This document shows, piece by piece, positions 1-9,735 of a stretch of 22,430 bases of DNA (positions are counted from its first letter, which is position 1; each line of letters starts with the position of its first letter). The notes under the pieces were generated by a model. That model worked only from the letters and a program-made list of their open reading frames with translations, had not been told where the DNA came from and did not search any database. The DNA comes from Larix sibirica (lineage: Eukaryota; Streptophyta; Pinopsida; Pinales; Pinaceae): contig NWUY0300001118.1 of assembly GCA_004151065.3 (NCBI GenBank), positions 15,835 to 38,264 of the forward strand, read 5' to 3'. The position numbers and the translations under genes were made by a program.

Positions 1-363
1 TTCCATAAATATGGAATGAGATTTAAATCTCTTTTCTTCATAGTAGATTGGAGTTTTTCACATTAAATTTTAAATTTGTGTAAGTGTTAAACTTTTTTAT
101 AATAAAAATGATATATTGAATTAATAATGCTTTAAAAATAGTTTTTAAAATTTACAATGTGAACGAGTATAACGCAGAAAGAAAGGTTATAAAACAATTT
201 GTATCCGTGTTTATATTATAAAATTTAATTTATTTATATTTTGTTAATTTTTAAAATTTTCATTGCTCCCATGTTTTTCACTTTACATGTCATTATAGGT
301 GAGAGAAGTAGTTTCATAAAATTATCATGGTTTTTTTTTTTTTCTCATGGACAAGTTTTTAAT
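1..363. other. AT-rich non-coding DNA, nothing recognised
   Basis: This stretch is dominated by A/T runs with no coding pattern. An open frame running through 241-720 begins at a TTG codon and is rich in Phe, Ile and Tyr, as expected from T-rich DNA. I do not regard it as a gene. Its right part is the minisatellite described separately. Confidence 0.6.
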
Positions 364-655
364 TTTGGTATGGTCATGATTTACATTTTGGTCATGATTT
401 TCATATTGACTTTGACTTATATAAATATAATTGGACATGGTCATGATTTTTATGATTTATATTTGGCTCTAATTGGACATGGTTATGATTTTCATGATTT
501 ATATTTGGTTCTAATTGGACATGGTCATGGTTATGATTTTCATGATTTATATTTGGTTCTAATTGGACATGGTCATGATTTTTATGATTTTCATGATTTA
601 TATTTGGTTCTAATTTGTATGGTCATGATTTTCATATTGACTTTAAATTATATGA
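364..655. repeat. Minisatellite with 42/42/48/51-bp units
   Basis: Four good head-to-tail units begin with ATTGGACATGG and end with TTGG(C/T)TCTA: 430-471 (42 bp), 472-513 (42), 514-561 (48) and 562-612 (51). A diverged unit follows at 613-655, and a looser upstream unit lies at about 364-429. Length changes come from internal duplication of short modules (CATGGT, six bases; TTTTATGAT-like, nine bases). Every unit length is a multiple of three, so one frame stays open and reads as Ile-Gly-His-Gly-His-Asp-Phe repeats. The simple composition, lack of an ATG near the start of the frame and lack of other coding signs argue for a satellite rather than a repeat protein. Confidence 0.85.
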
Positions 656-719
656 ATCTAATTGAATTTAAAACATTTTATTGGTATGTTATATTTGGTT
701 TTAATTATTGTATGGTGTG

Positions 720-1860
720 ATTTTTCATGTTGAATTAGACTCGAATGAATCTTTTTGGTGGTATATTTTGCCTTTTAAACTTTGTTTCACAATTGTGTTT
801 ATCAACAAATCAAATTTACTTTGAGTTTTGTTTTTCCATTTGGTGTTGCAGGTTTGTATTTCATCCATGTTGTCGTGAGGAGGTTTGATGGTGGCTAAAC
901 TTCAAATTCGCAATGAATTTGAAAGTAGAACTACATGTGAGGTCTATTCAAATCTTATTAAGGTGATGACTCACTCATTGTTTTGGGTTGTTATGTCCCT
1001 ACGTATGTAGGGGGACATGTAGTGAATGCCTCAGCGAGGATATTTTGTCATATGCCTAGGGATTTGTGCTCTAAGTATTTGCGAAGGTTTTGACAAAGTT
1101 TTCTGCATTTGTGATTTTCATGGTATTTTTTAAATCCAGAATTATCTGACCTTTTATTGGCCACCCACTTGGTGTCATCAACTTCGGGTCTTGGAGCCCG
1201 GCACTGGCGGTGTGCTGACGATGGGTGGATTTATTCCACCTTGGCTCAAGAATTGAATGCAGATTGGCATTTGGTGTTGCAAATTTATTATGGAGTTATT
1301 TCACATTGGATGGTGTGCAGCGATGGGGGTTGTTATATTCATTGTGTCTAGATTGTTTTGTTGTTTGGCCGGTGTCAGTTTCTCTGGATCTGGCACTAAG
1401 TCTTCTACCATTGTTTTCCCTAGCTTTCGCAACGGTGGGTGCTCTCTAGTGGTTAGTTGGTGGCGTGTGGAAAAGTTGTTGCCACCCTTGTTCATTTGTG
1501 TATGTTTACCTGGTGGTTGTCGACGAGTGTTCCGGGCGTTCACGTTTGGAGAGGGTGGCAAGTGTTTTTGGCTTTCGATGGGTGTTCAAGTGTTTGGAGG
1601 CTCTGGTGCTTGGTAAAGGTGAGGTTTATAGATTCCTTGTTGTTGTTACTATGTTTGAAAATTGGAATTGCTGTCGAGTTTTTCGATCTTGTCCATGTGT
1701 TTGAAAATTGGAATTACTACTCAGCCCTTTCTACAAAAGCATTCGGTGTTTTTGTGCCATGTTGTGTTGTTTTTTGCATGGACCTGGTTTGTCTTGAAAC
1801 CTTTACTTCGAATGCTTGGGTATGTTTGTTGCCATGATCTTTGGTTTTAATATGTTGTAT
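720..1860. other. Unassigned stretch, G/T-rich in its second half
   Basis: No protein family could be recognised in any frame. From about 1150 to 1640 the plus strand is clearly richer in G and T than its neighbours, and several overlapping open frames of 60-126 codons result. They are rich in Trp, Cys, Val and Leu, which is typical of GT-skewed non-coding DNA. A short direct repeat, TGTTTGAAAATTGGAATT, occurs at about 1651 and 1698. A possible splice acceptor (TTGGTGTTGCAG) ends near 851, but no matching exon is evident. The block could be the decayed 5' part of the LINE that follows; I see no endonuclease motifs to support that. Confidence 0.4.
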
Positions 1861-1868
1861 CAAGTTTT

Positions 1869-2460
1869 TCCCCAACTCCAAACCCTGGTATTCTGACTAA
1901 AAGGCAGCCTATTACCTTGCTCAACACCTCTTACAAGATTTTGGACAAAGCCCTGCCACTGTTGTTTAAATAGTTTTTGCCTAGGATCCTGCGAAGTGAA
2001 CATGTCGGCTTTATTCGGGGTTAGTACATTTTATAAAATTTTATTACTATCGAGGAGGCCATGGAACGGTATCATTCCTGTGGATTTGATGCTCTATTTA
2101 TAAATATTTATTTTGAGAAGGATTTTTACAGATTTGAGTGGCCTTTTATTTTGGTCATGTCAAAGGCCCTAGGGTTTGGACCCAGATTCATTGACAGTGT
2201 TGAATCCTATTAGCTAATGCTTGACTTGAAATCTCCATCAATCAATGGAAATATGCAAACATAGAACAGTTTAGGTCCATTTGATAAGGTTGACCCCTAG
2301 CTCCTATGTTGTATAATATGAAAACAAAAGCTAGTATCTATTTGATCGATTATATGGTGTATCTGGGTCATATTTTGGTGAGTCCTTTTGTTGAACCTAA
2401 GAGGGGGCATCTTGTCGATGGCCATTTCCTAGATGGTTCCTTCTTAACTATGACAAAGGA
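1869..2460 (+). pseudogene. LINE (L1-type) reverse transcriptase relic
   Basis: A non-LTR retrotransposon ORF2 would copy its RNA into DNA at a nicked target; this is a fragment of its reverse transcriptase. One frame (phase of 1890) carries recognisable RT blocks in order across several stops: PITLLNTSYKILDKAL (about 1908-1955), ILRSEHVGFIRG (about 1986), ITIEEAMERYHSCGFDALF (about 2046), IYFEKDFYRFEW (about 2106), KALGFGPRFIDSVESY (about 2163) and INGNMQT...DP (about 2240-2300). In-frame stops include TAG at 1971. The first catalytic aspartate of the usual DFEKAYDR box is replaced by Tyr (TAT at 2109-2111). A shifted frame near 2411-2450 reads HFLDGSFL where the FADD active-site box is expected. 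The upstream endonuclease and the 3' end are not seen, so this is an internal, dead fragment. Confidence 0.82.
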
Positions 2461-3659
2461 ATGACAATCCTGGCATGCTACCATGTGGTGCCCAGAACTT
2501 TTATGCTCTTCCTTAGTTTGTAGTATACGATGGGGCTAAGAGTTAGTGTTGCAGATAGAGTAAAAGGCCAATTGTTGTGTGTCTAAGCTCCCTTAACTAG
2601 TCCTCGATTTAGCTGATTCAAGTCTCCAAATTTATTGGCATTCGATTTGCCTCTTATGCCTCCCCCAAAAACATATTAGTATGGCACCATATCTAAGTTC
2701 TTTGTTCCTAAGGATAGTGTATGGTGAAAACTAGACTTGGTTAAGTGTCAAGTCGAGAGTCAATGCCATAAGGCTTAAACCAATGAAGGGAAACCAAAAT
2801 ATCTATAAAATGGAGGATGTATGTGAGATAGATGCAAACGAACTTAGATTTCACAAGTTCAAGTCTTAGGTGAAAATCATTTCATACTTGGTACAAGAAT
2901 TGGTTCATGGGATGTGTGATAAGAACAAGGTAGAAGAAGCCGAATTATGGCAAGGTGAAAATAAGAACCTAAAAACAGTAGATTGAAGGAGTTGCAAAAG
3001 ATTTCTCATGGACAGGATTGACAGACCTCCAAGAATTTATTGAAATTTGAGGCTAAGGTAGATATGATAAGAGAGAATAGTCAGCGTTAGTGTATCATTG
3101 AAATCGTCAACATTTCAATCACAAAGATGGTATCATCCTCAAGAGTTGTTTAGGATCAAACCAACGGTTATACAAACATTGGATTAATAATAATCCATTT
3201 ATTAGATTTGATCAAACTTCAAGAAGACCTTATGTTTATTTTAGTCTCTAAAGAACAGGTCAAATATTTTCCTAGCTTTAACCCTTCATCCTTGTTTAGA
3301 TTGCTCTGGTTCATCTCTATTTCCAAGGCCTCCTATATTTGTATTCTTCCATGATGGTCCATTTTCATGATGATTTTTGCATTCTCAACACATGTAGTGG
3401 TTGTTATCATGTGAAGTCTAGGCCATGCAATGGTAAATGGATCCTAGGACACTAAGAAATTGCTTAAGGAAACTAGAGGTGTACTTTATTTTTTATGGGT
3501 TCTTAGACGTGGAGAAGATCTACCTCCCTTGACTGAAGATGGAAGATATGGCATATACAATGCTATAGTGGGAGAGTCCACATCAAGACAAACATCATAC
3601 CAAGCAAAAGATAATATGGAATTAGAGACTTTTGTAAAGAGCTAATTCTACTAGTGTGA
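2461..3659. other. Unassigned decayed DNA after the LINE relic
   Basis: The LINE may continue somewhat past 2460, but I cannot follow its connection domain. The region 2820-3110 in one frame is rich in Lys, Glu, Leu and Asn and could be a remnant of a coiled coil. Around 3460-3645 there is a 61-codon open frame. Neither resembles a family that I know. No terminal repeats or poly-A tail were recognised. Treat as ancient, unidentified transposon or spacer DNA. Confidence 0.4.
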
Positions 3660-4245
3660 GATATGCACTAAGGTGCCTATTGATAAGTGATTATTTTCAT
3701 GTTTTGTCCCTAATTATGATTGTGGTTATTAGGACCATTTCCAATCATGTTTACAGAGCGAACAAATGTAATAAGCCTTTATTTCATAGTATCCAAGTTG
3801 CAGCTCTGGCGTCCATCTTAAAAACGTACTTTCCAATTGTGTTATATGCCATATGTGAATAGTGCTAGTAGAATCAACCTTCCCTCTAGTTCTTAGGTGG
3901 CAGTTTTGGATATTGTTCAATTTATTTTCATATTTTGAAATCATTTATATTATGCTTGTATGGTATTTGATTCTTGTATTTGTTACAAACTTAGGCTCCA
4001 TTGCACAAACAAGGTTTGTTCAATTTGTGATGTCTTCCATCCGAAGCTATATTAAGTGCATATTTCAATTTTCGTGATATTGTCATATCTAATTTTGGAT
4101 GAAGATTGCTTTGTTCTCATCCTATTTTGAATTTGTCTATTTCATATTTATAAACTAGATTGTTGTTAATGCAACAACATTTCTCCTTGAGTTGCATACT
4201 AGTAGCTTTAGCTAAGATAGTTAGGCTTGTAGAATCAGTGTCTTT

Positions 4246-6059
4246 GTTATTTTGCTTTAACATTGATGTCAATGTTTGCATTTTGCTATTTTGACTACGA
4301 TGTTGAAAATTTAATTGGTATTCAAGTATTGTTGGGATCTTTTGACAGTGGTGTTGGATGTATGTATGATGTTAGATGTCTTTGTCATGTATCCCTTTTT
4401 TGCAAATATATCAAATTGTGGTTTAGGTCCTAGTTGCTAGAAATATATTAAGTGAAAAAGCTTAGCCTTATTATTATATTATAAGATTGCAATCTCCTAT
4501 TGTTTTTTTGTGTAGATTCATTTGTTGCATGGCTTTCCCTATTTGCTTTTCCATTATTATTCGACATTTTGTTGGTCTTTTGTGACATCTTCTATAAGCA
4601 GTTGTAGAGATGATTACTACAGTCCGTAGATCCATAGACACTATTGGCAAGTGACTAGTATTTAGCTTGTTGTATAATCATTGTCGTGGTTATTTTGCAT
4701 TACATTGGTGTCATTGTTGTCAGTTTGCTCTTTTGACTATGGTGTTGAATATTTACTTGGTATTCAAGCATTGCTAGGATATTTTGGCACTCCAGTTGGA
4801 TTATGTATGTTGTTAGAGATCTTTGTCATGTATGCATTTTTATTGTTTTTTTAGTAGATTCATTTGTTGCATGGCTTTCCCTATTTGATTTTTCGTTATT
4901 GTTTGGAATTTTGACGATCTTCTATGATGTTTCCTATAGACAGTTATAATGATGATTACTACAGTTTGTAGATTCATTGTTGGGATCTTTTGGCACTCAT
5001 GTTGGAGGTATGTCTGTTGTTAGAGGTCTTTGTCATGTATGCCAATTTTTAAATATGTGGAATTGTACTTTAGGTCATGGTTGCTAGGAAAATATTAAAG
5101 CATGGTCTCATTATATTATGATATTGCAATGTCCTATTGGGTTTTTGTATATATCCATTTGTTGCATGGATTTCCCTATTTGATTTTCCATTATTGTTTG
5201 CAATTTTGTCGATCTTCTGTGGTGTCTCCTATAGACAGTTATAGTGATGATTACTATAGTCTATAGATTCATAAACACTTTTGGCAAGTGGTTGGTATTT
5301 ATCTTGTTGTTCAATCGGTGTCTTGGTCATTTTGCATTAACATTGGTGTCATTGGTGGTAGTTCACTATTTTGATTATGGTATTGAATATTTACAATTAT
5401 AGGAAGTTATAGTGATCATTACTATAGTCTGTAGATTCATAAACATCTTTAGCAAGTGGTTGGTATTTGACGCAGCCTAGCAAAAAAGAAAATAGAAGAA
5501 TAATAGCTCCAGTTTACTTTGTATTGAAGTATTGTTGGGATCCTTTAGAGGTAGTTAGTTGGTATTGAAGTATTGTTAGGATTCTTTGAAACGGACATTG
5601 CATGGGTATCTATTGTTAAGGACCTTTGTTGTCTCTCGCTTGAATACAAATATAGCACTCTTTATCTTAGGTCATTGTCAAGCTAATATACTAGGTAATG
5701 GCTAGAGCCATTGTTATTAATGGTATCTTGAGTGAAAAAACATAGTCTTGTTTTGTTAAGTGCAAGTTTCCTTGGCCCTCTTGTCTAGTCAAAGGAATTG
5801 CTTCATGCCTTGGCATAGCAAAAAAAGTATTGCTTCTTGTTTTTTCTTTTATAGGAATTAATTACTTCAAAAATTTATCTTGGTTAAAGTTTACCTCAAA
5901 ATTTTGTTGTCTTCTTTGCATACTGCTTGAAGAGGAGATAATTGACTGCCCCAATATCTGTTGATAAATGATGCCTTCCTTATTCTACCCCTTAGTTATG
6001 ATTTTGGCTATCAGGACCAGTTTCAATCATGTTTATGGAGTCAACAAATGTATTAAGCC
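4246..6059. repeat. 1.81-kb block, copy 1 of a near-identical pair
   Basis: This segment matches 6162-7975 base for base at a constant net offset of 1916. By eye there are roughly fifteen substitutions and two compensating single-base indels (an extra C in copy 2 near 6967, and one T fewer in copy 2 near 7531). That is far more similar than any other pair of monomers in the array, so this copying is recent or artefactual. Confidence 0.93.
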
Positions 6060-6160
6060 AGCACAGGCCAATATTCAATAACTTCTCTTGAAATTCTTAC
6101 AGGTGTCACAGGTTGGGAGAATCGAAGAGATCGTTACAGGGTAATTTTCCAGAATTCACG
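6060..6160. other. 101-bp unique segment ending at an N, possible chimeric contig end
   Basis: At 6060 the sequence leaves the repeat: the other copies continue into TTTATTTCATAATATC after TATTAAGCC. It runs through 101 bases not found elsewhere in the window, ending CCAGAATTCACG directly before the N at 6161. The abrupt switch inside a repeat, next to a gap, suggests a mis-joined read or linker-derived end rather than native sequence. An EcoRI site (GAATTC) lies at about 6152. Confidence 0.5.
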
Positions 6161-6161
6161 N
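6161..6161. other. Single N, assembly join
   Basis: The N separates the unique 101-bp segment from the start of the second copy of the 1.81-kb block. A single N of this kind is typically a placeholder between contigs. Confidence 0.9.
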
Positions 6162-7975
6162 GTTATTTTGCTTTAACATTGATGTCAATGTTTGCATTTT
6201 GCTATTTTGACTACGATGTTGAAAATTTAATTGGTATTCAAGTATTGTTGGGATCTTTTGACAGTGGTGTTGGATGTATGTATGATGTTAGATGTCTTTG
6301 TCATGTATCCCTTTTTTGCAAATATATCAAATTGTGGTTTAGGTCCTAGTTGCTAGAAATATATTAAGTGAAAAAGCTTAGCCTTATTATTATATTATAA
6401 GATTGCAATCTCCTATTGTTTTTTTGTGTAGATTCATTTGTTGCATGGCTTTCCCTATTTGCTTTTCCATTATTATTCGACATTTTGTTGGTCTTTTGTG
6501 ACATCTTCTATAAGCAGTTGTAGAGATGATTACTACAGTCCGTAGATCCATAGACACTATTGGCAAGTGACTAGTATTTAGCTTGTTGTATAATCATTGT
6601 CGTGGTTATTTTGCATTACATTGGTGTCATTGTTGTCAGTTTGCTCTTTTGACTATGGTGTTGAATATTTACTTGGTATTCAAGCATTGCTAGGATATTT
6701 TGGCACTCCAGTTGGATTATGTATGTTGTTAGAGATCTTTGTCATGTATGCATTTTTATTGTTTTTTTAGTAGATTCATTTGTTGCATGGCTTTCCCTAT
6801 TTGATTTTTCGTTATTGTTTGGAATTTTGACGATCTTCTATGATGTTTCCTATAGACAGTTATAATGATGATTACTACAGTTTGTAGATTCATTGTTGGG
6901 ATCTTTTGGCACTCATGTTGGATGTATGTCTGTTGTTAGAGGTCTTTGTCATGTATGCCAATTTTTCAAATATGTGGAATTGTACTTTAGGTCTTGGTTG
7001 CTACGAAAATATTAAAGCATGGTCTCATTATATTATGATATTGCAATGTCCTATTGGGTTTTTGTATATATCCATTTGTTGCATGGATTTCCCTATTTGA
7101 TTTTCCATTATTGTTTGCAATTTTGTCGATCTTCTGTGGTGTCTCCTATAGACAGTTATAGTGATGATTACTATAGTCTATAGATTCATAAACACTTTTG
7201 GCAAGTGGTTGGTATTTATCTTGTTGTGCAATCGGTGTCTTGGTCATTTTGCATTAACATTGGTGTCATTGGTGGTAGTTCACTATTTTGATTATGGTAT
7301 TGAATATTTACAATTATAGGAAGTTATAGTGATCATTACTATAGTCTGTAGATTCATAAACATCTTTATCAAGTGGTTGGTATTTGACGCAGCCTAGCAA
7401 AAAAGAAAATAGAAGAACAATAGCTCCAGTTTACTTTGTATTGAAGTATTGTTGGGATCCTTTAGAGGTAGTTAGTTGGTATTAAAGTATTGTTAGGATT
7501 CTTTGAAACAGACATTGCATGGGTATCTATGTTAAGGACCTTTGTTGTCTCTCGCTTGAATACAAATATAGCACTCTTTATCTTAGGTCATTGTCAAGCT
7601 AATATACTAGGTAATGGCTAGAGCCATTGTTATTAATGGTATCTTGAGTGAAAAAACATAGTCTTGTTTTGTTAAGTGCAAGTTTCATTGGCCCTCTTGT
7701 CTAGCCAAAGGAATTGCTTCATGCCTTGGCATAGCAAAAAAAGTATTGCTTCTTGTTTTTTCTTTTATAGGAATTAATTACTTCAAAAATTTATCTTGGT
7801 TAAAGTTTACCTCAAAATTTTGTTGTCTTCTTTGCATACTGCTTGAAGAGGAGATAATTGACTGCCCCAATATCTGTTGATAAATGATGCCTTCCTTGTT
7901 CTACCCCTTAGTTATGATTTTGGCTATCAGGACCAATTTCAATCATGTTTATGGAGTCAACAAATGTATTAAGCC
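6162..7975. repeat. 1.81-kb block, copy 2 of a near-identical pair
   Basis: Exact boundaries fall on the N characters on both sides (6161 and 7976), which is unlikely for a biological duplication. It begins GTTATTTTGCTTTAACATTG, matching 4246, and ends at TATTAAGCC, matching 6059. It probably represents the other haplotype or an overlapping contig placed in series. Confidence 0.93.
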
Positions 7976-8067
7976 NTGATGCCTTCCTTGTTCTACCCCT
8001 TAGTTATGATTTTGGCTATCAGGACCAATTCCAATCATGTTTATGGAGTCAACAAATGTATTAAGCC
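7885..8067. repeat. 91-bp direct repeat across the N at 7976
   Basis: Bases 7885-7975 (TGATGCCTTCC...AAGCC) recur at 7977-8067 with about one mismatch (CCAATTTCAATC versus CCAATTCCAATC). Only the N lies between them. This is what an unmerged overlap between two contig ends looks like. Confidence 0.93.
7976..7976. other. Single N, assembly join
   Basis: The N sits between two copies of the same 91-bp sequence, so the true genome probably has one copy and no gap here. Confidence 0.9.
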
Positions 8068-9420
8068 TTTATTTCATAATATCTATGCTGCAGTCACAAT
8101 GTCCATGTTAGAAATGTGGTTCCCAACTGTGGCATATGTCGAATATGGCTAGTGTTAAGAGCAGTAAGTCGTTTCCTAGTTGTTGGAAAAAAAATTTGGA
8201 TATTGATTGATCTATTTTGATACTTTGAAATCATTGATATCATGTTTAAATGACAACTGATCATTGTATTTGTTACAAACTTAGCCTCTTTTGCAGAAAC
8301 AGGGTTTGTACAATGTATCATGTCTTCTCTTTGAACAAATGTTGATTGTGTATTTTGATTGTTGTGATATTGTTATATCTAATTATGGGTGAAATCTACT
8401 TTGTTTGTGTCCTATTTTGAATTTGATTACTTTATATTTATAGACTATGTTTTTACTGATGCAATAACATTTGCACAAAGTTGCACAACATTCACTTTAG
8501 CTAAGATAGCTTGTTATTCAATCAGTGTCATGCTTATCTTAGATGGACAATGTTATGATTGTTTGCAATTGACCATTTTGAATATGGTGTTAAACATTTA
8601 CTTAGTGTCGAAGTATTGTTGGGATTTTTCCTTGCATTAGTGTTGGATGTATGTCTATTGTTAGAGGCCTTTGTCATGTGTAGATTCATTGCAAGTATAT
8701 CAAGTTTTAGTTTAGCTTATGGTTACTAGGAATAGCTTAACTGAAAAAGCATACTCTTATTGTAACATTGAAATCTCCTATTGGTTTTCCATACAGGTTC
8801 ACTTGTTTCATGGCTTCTCCTATTTGCTCTTCCCATTGTTGTTTGGAATTCTGCCAATCTTTTGTGATGTATTCTATGAGTAGTTGTAGTGATGATGGTT
8901 ATAGTCTATATATTCGTAGACACTTTAGCAAGTGGTTGGTATTTGACACAGCTCGCTCAAAAAAACAAAACAAAACAACAAAATTTTTAATTTTCTTTGT
9001 CTTGAAGTATTGGCGTGACTCTTTGGGGATATTTAATTAGTATTAAAACAATGTTAGTATTCTTAGATGCAGAGATTGACTCTGTGTATATTGTTAAGGA
9101 TCTTGGTTGCATATGGATTGGATGCAAGTAAATTGAGATATAGATTAGTCTATTGTTATGGATAGTATCTTTGGTTCGAAGACAAAGTCTTGCTCCCATA
9201 CGCATAAGCTTGTCTATTTATTCCATTCAAGCCAAGGAATAACTCGTTGCATTGGCATAGCAATAAAAAAATTCTTCTTGTTTGTTGTTCCATTGTTCCA
9301 TGGGAATCTTGGATCTATTGCAGTTTCTATAAGAACATTCCTTTTGATAGAAGTCGAGCTCAAATTTTTGTTGGATGCTTTGCATTCTATTCCAACGGGA
9401 ACTAATTAATCGACAAAGTG

Positions 9421-9735
9421 ATCTAGGCTTCTAGGAAAAACGTTGTAGCATTTTCTCTATAAATGTACTTGTATAGGTCATAGGCTATCTATGGAGATAG
9501 GATTTTGAGACAAGGTTGTTTAACTAATTCTTACCTTTGCAATTGTTTGAAATATTTCCTATAAAGGATATAGTTCGATTGCAGAGTCATCTAGCCTATT
9601 AGGCAAAACTTCATAGCTCTTTTCTTCTGAATAAACTGGTCTAGGCCATCGCCTATTCAAGAAATTGGCATTTTGTGACGAGGTTGTTTGACTAATCCTT
9701 CCTTTTGCAATTGTTATAGATATTCCTATAGGTTA
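9421..9735. repeat. Diverged tandem pair, ~167-bp period
   Basis: Segment 9421-9575 and segment 9588-9735 align along their length. Shared blocks are ATCTAGSCT(N)TAGGMAAAAC at the start, TAGGYCATMGSCTAT in the middle, TTTTGWGACRAGGTTGTTT and CTAATYCTT then TTTGCAATTGTT near the end. The similarity is moderate, indicating an old duplication. No coding potential was seen. Confidence 0.7.

Larger units (their letters stand above)
3660..9420. repeat. Nested degenerate tandem repeat array
   Basis: A long composite unit runs from a head segment (CCTAATTATGATTGTGGTTATTAGGACCATTTCCAATCATG-like, about 3705) through internal monomers to a tail segment (CATTGGCATAGCAA-like, about 5810). Diverged head copies occur at about 5990, 7910 and 8005, and a diverged tail at about 9250. 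Inside it a monomer of roughly 0.4 kb recurs. Its marker GTTGCATGGCTTTCCC appears near 4525, 4867, 5161, 6442, 6784, 7079 and, more diverged, 8806. A second marker, TATTCAAGTATTGTTGGGATCTTTTG-like, appears near 4320, 4760, 4978, 5521, 5562, 8605 and 9003. All short open frames in this interval fall on these repeats and shift between copies, so none is a gene. If the block after 6161 is an assembly artefact, two true composite units remain (about 3670-5960 and 7880-9420). Confidence 0.85.

Noticed and set aside
241-720. Open frame of 159 codons with Gly-His repeats
   Set aside because: It starts at TTG, lies over a minisatellite, and is otherwise Phe/Ile-rich as expected for T-rich DNA. Reported as a repeat, not a gene.
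1157-1850. Several overlapping open frames on both strands in the G/T-rich block
   Set aside because: They overlap in different frames, are rich in Trp, Cys and Val, and have no motif. Base skew explains them.
6130-6145. Partial resemblance of TTACAGGGTAAT to the end of an I-SceI recognition site
   Set aside because: Only about half of the site matches; too short to prove vector origin. Left as a question about the 101-bp tail.
6113-6349. Open frame spanning the N at 6161
   Set aside because: It joins the suspect 101-bp tail to a repeat monomer through an unknown base, so it is an assembly product.
9158-9409. Plus-strand open frame of 83 codons
   Set aside because: It falls on the diverged tail segment of the tandem array; other copies (near 5700-5930) do not keep the frame.
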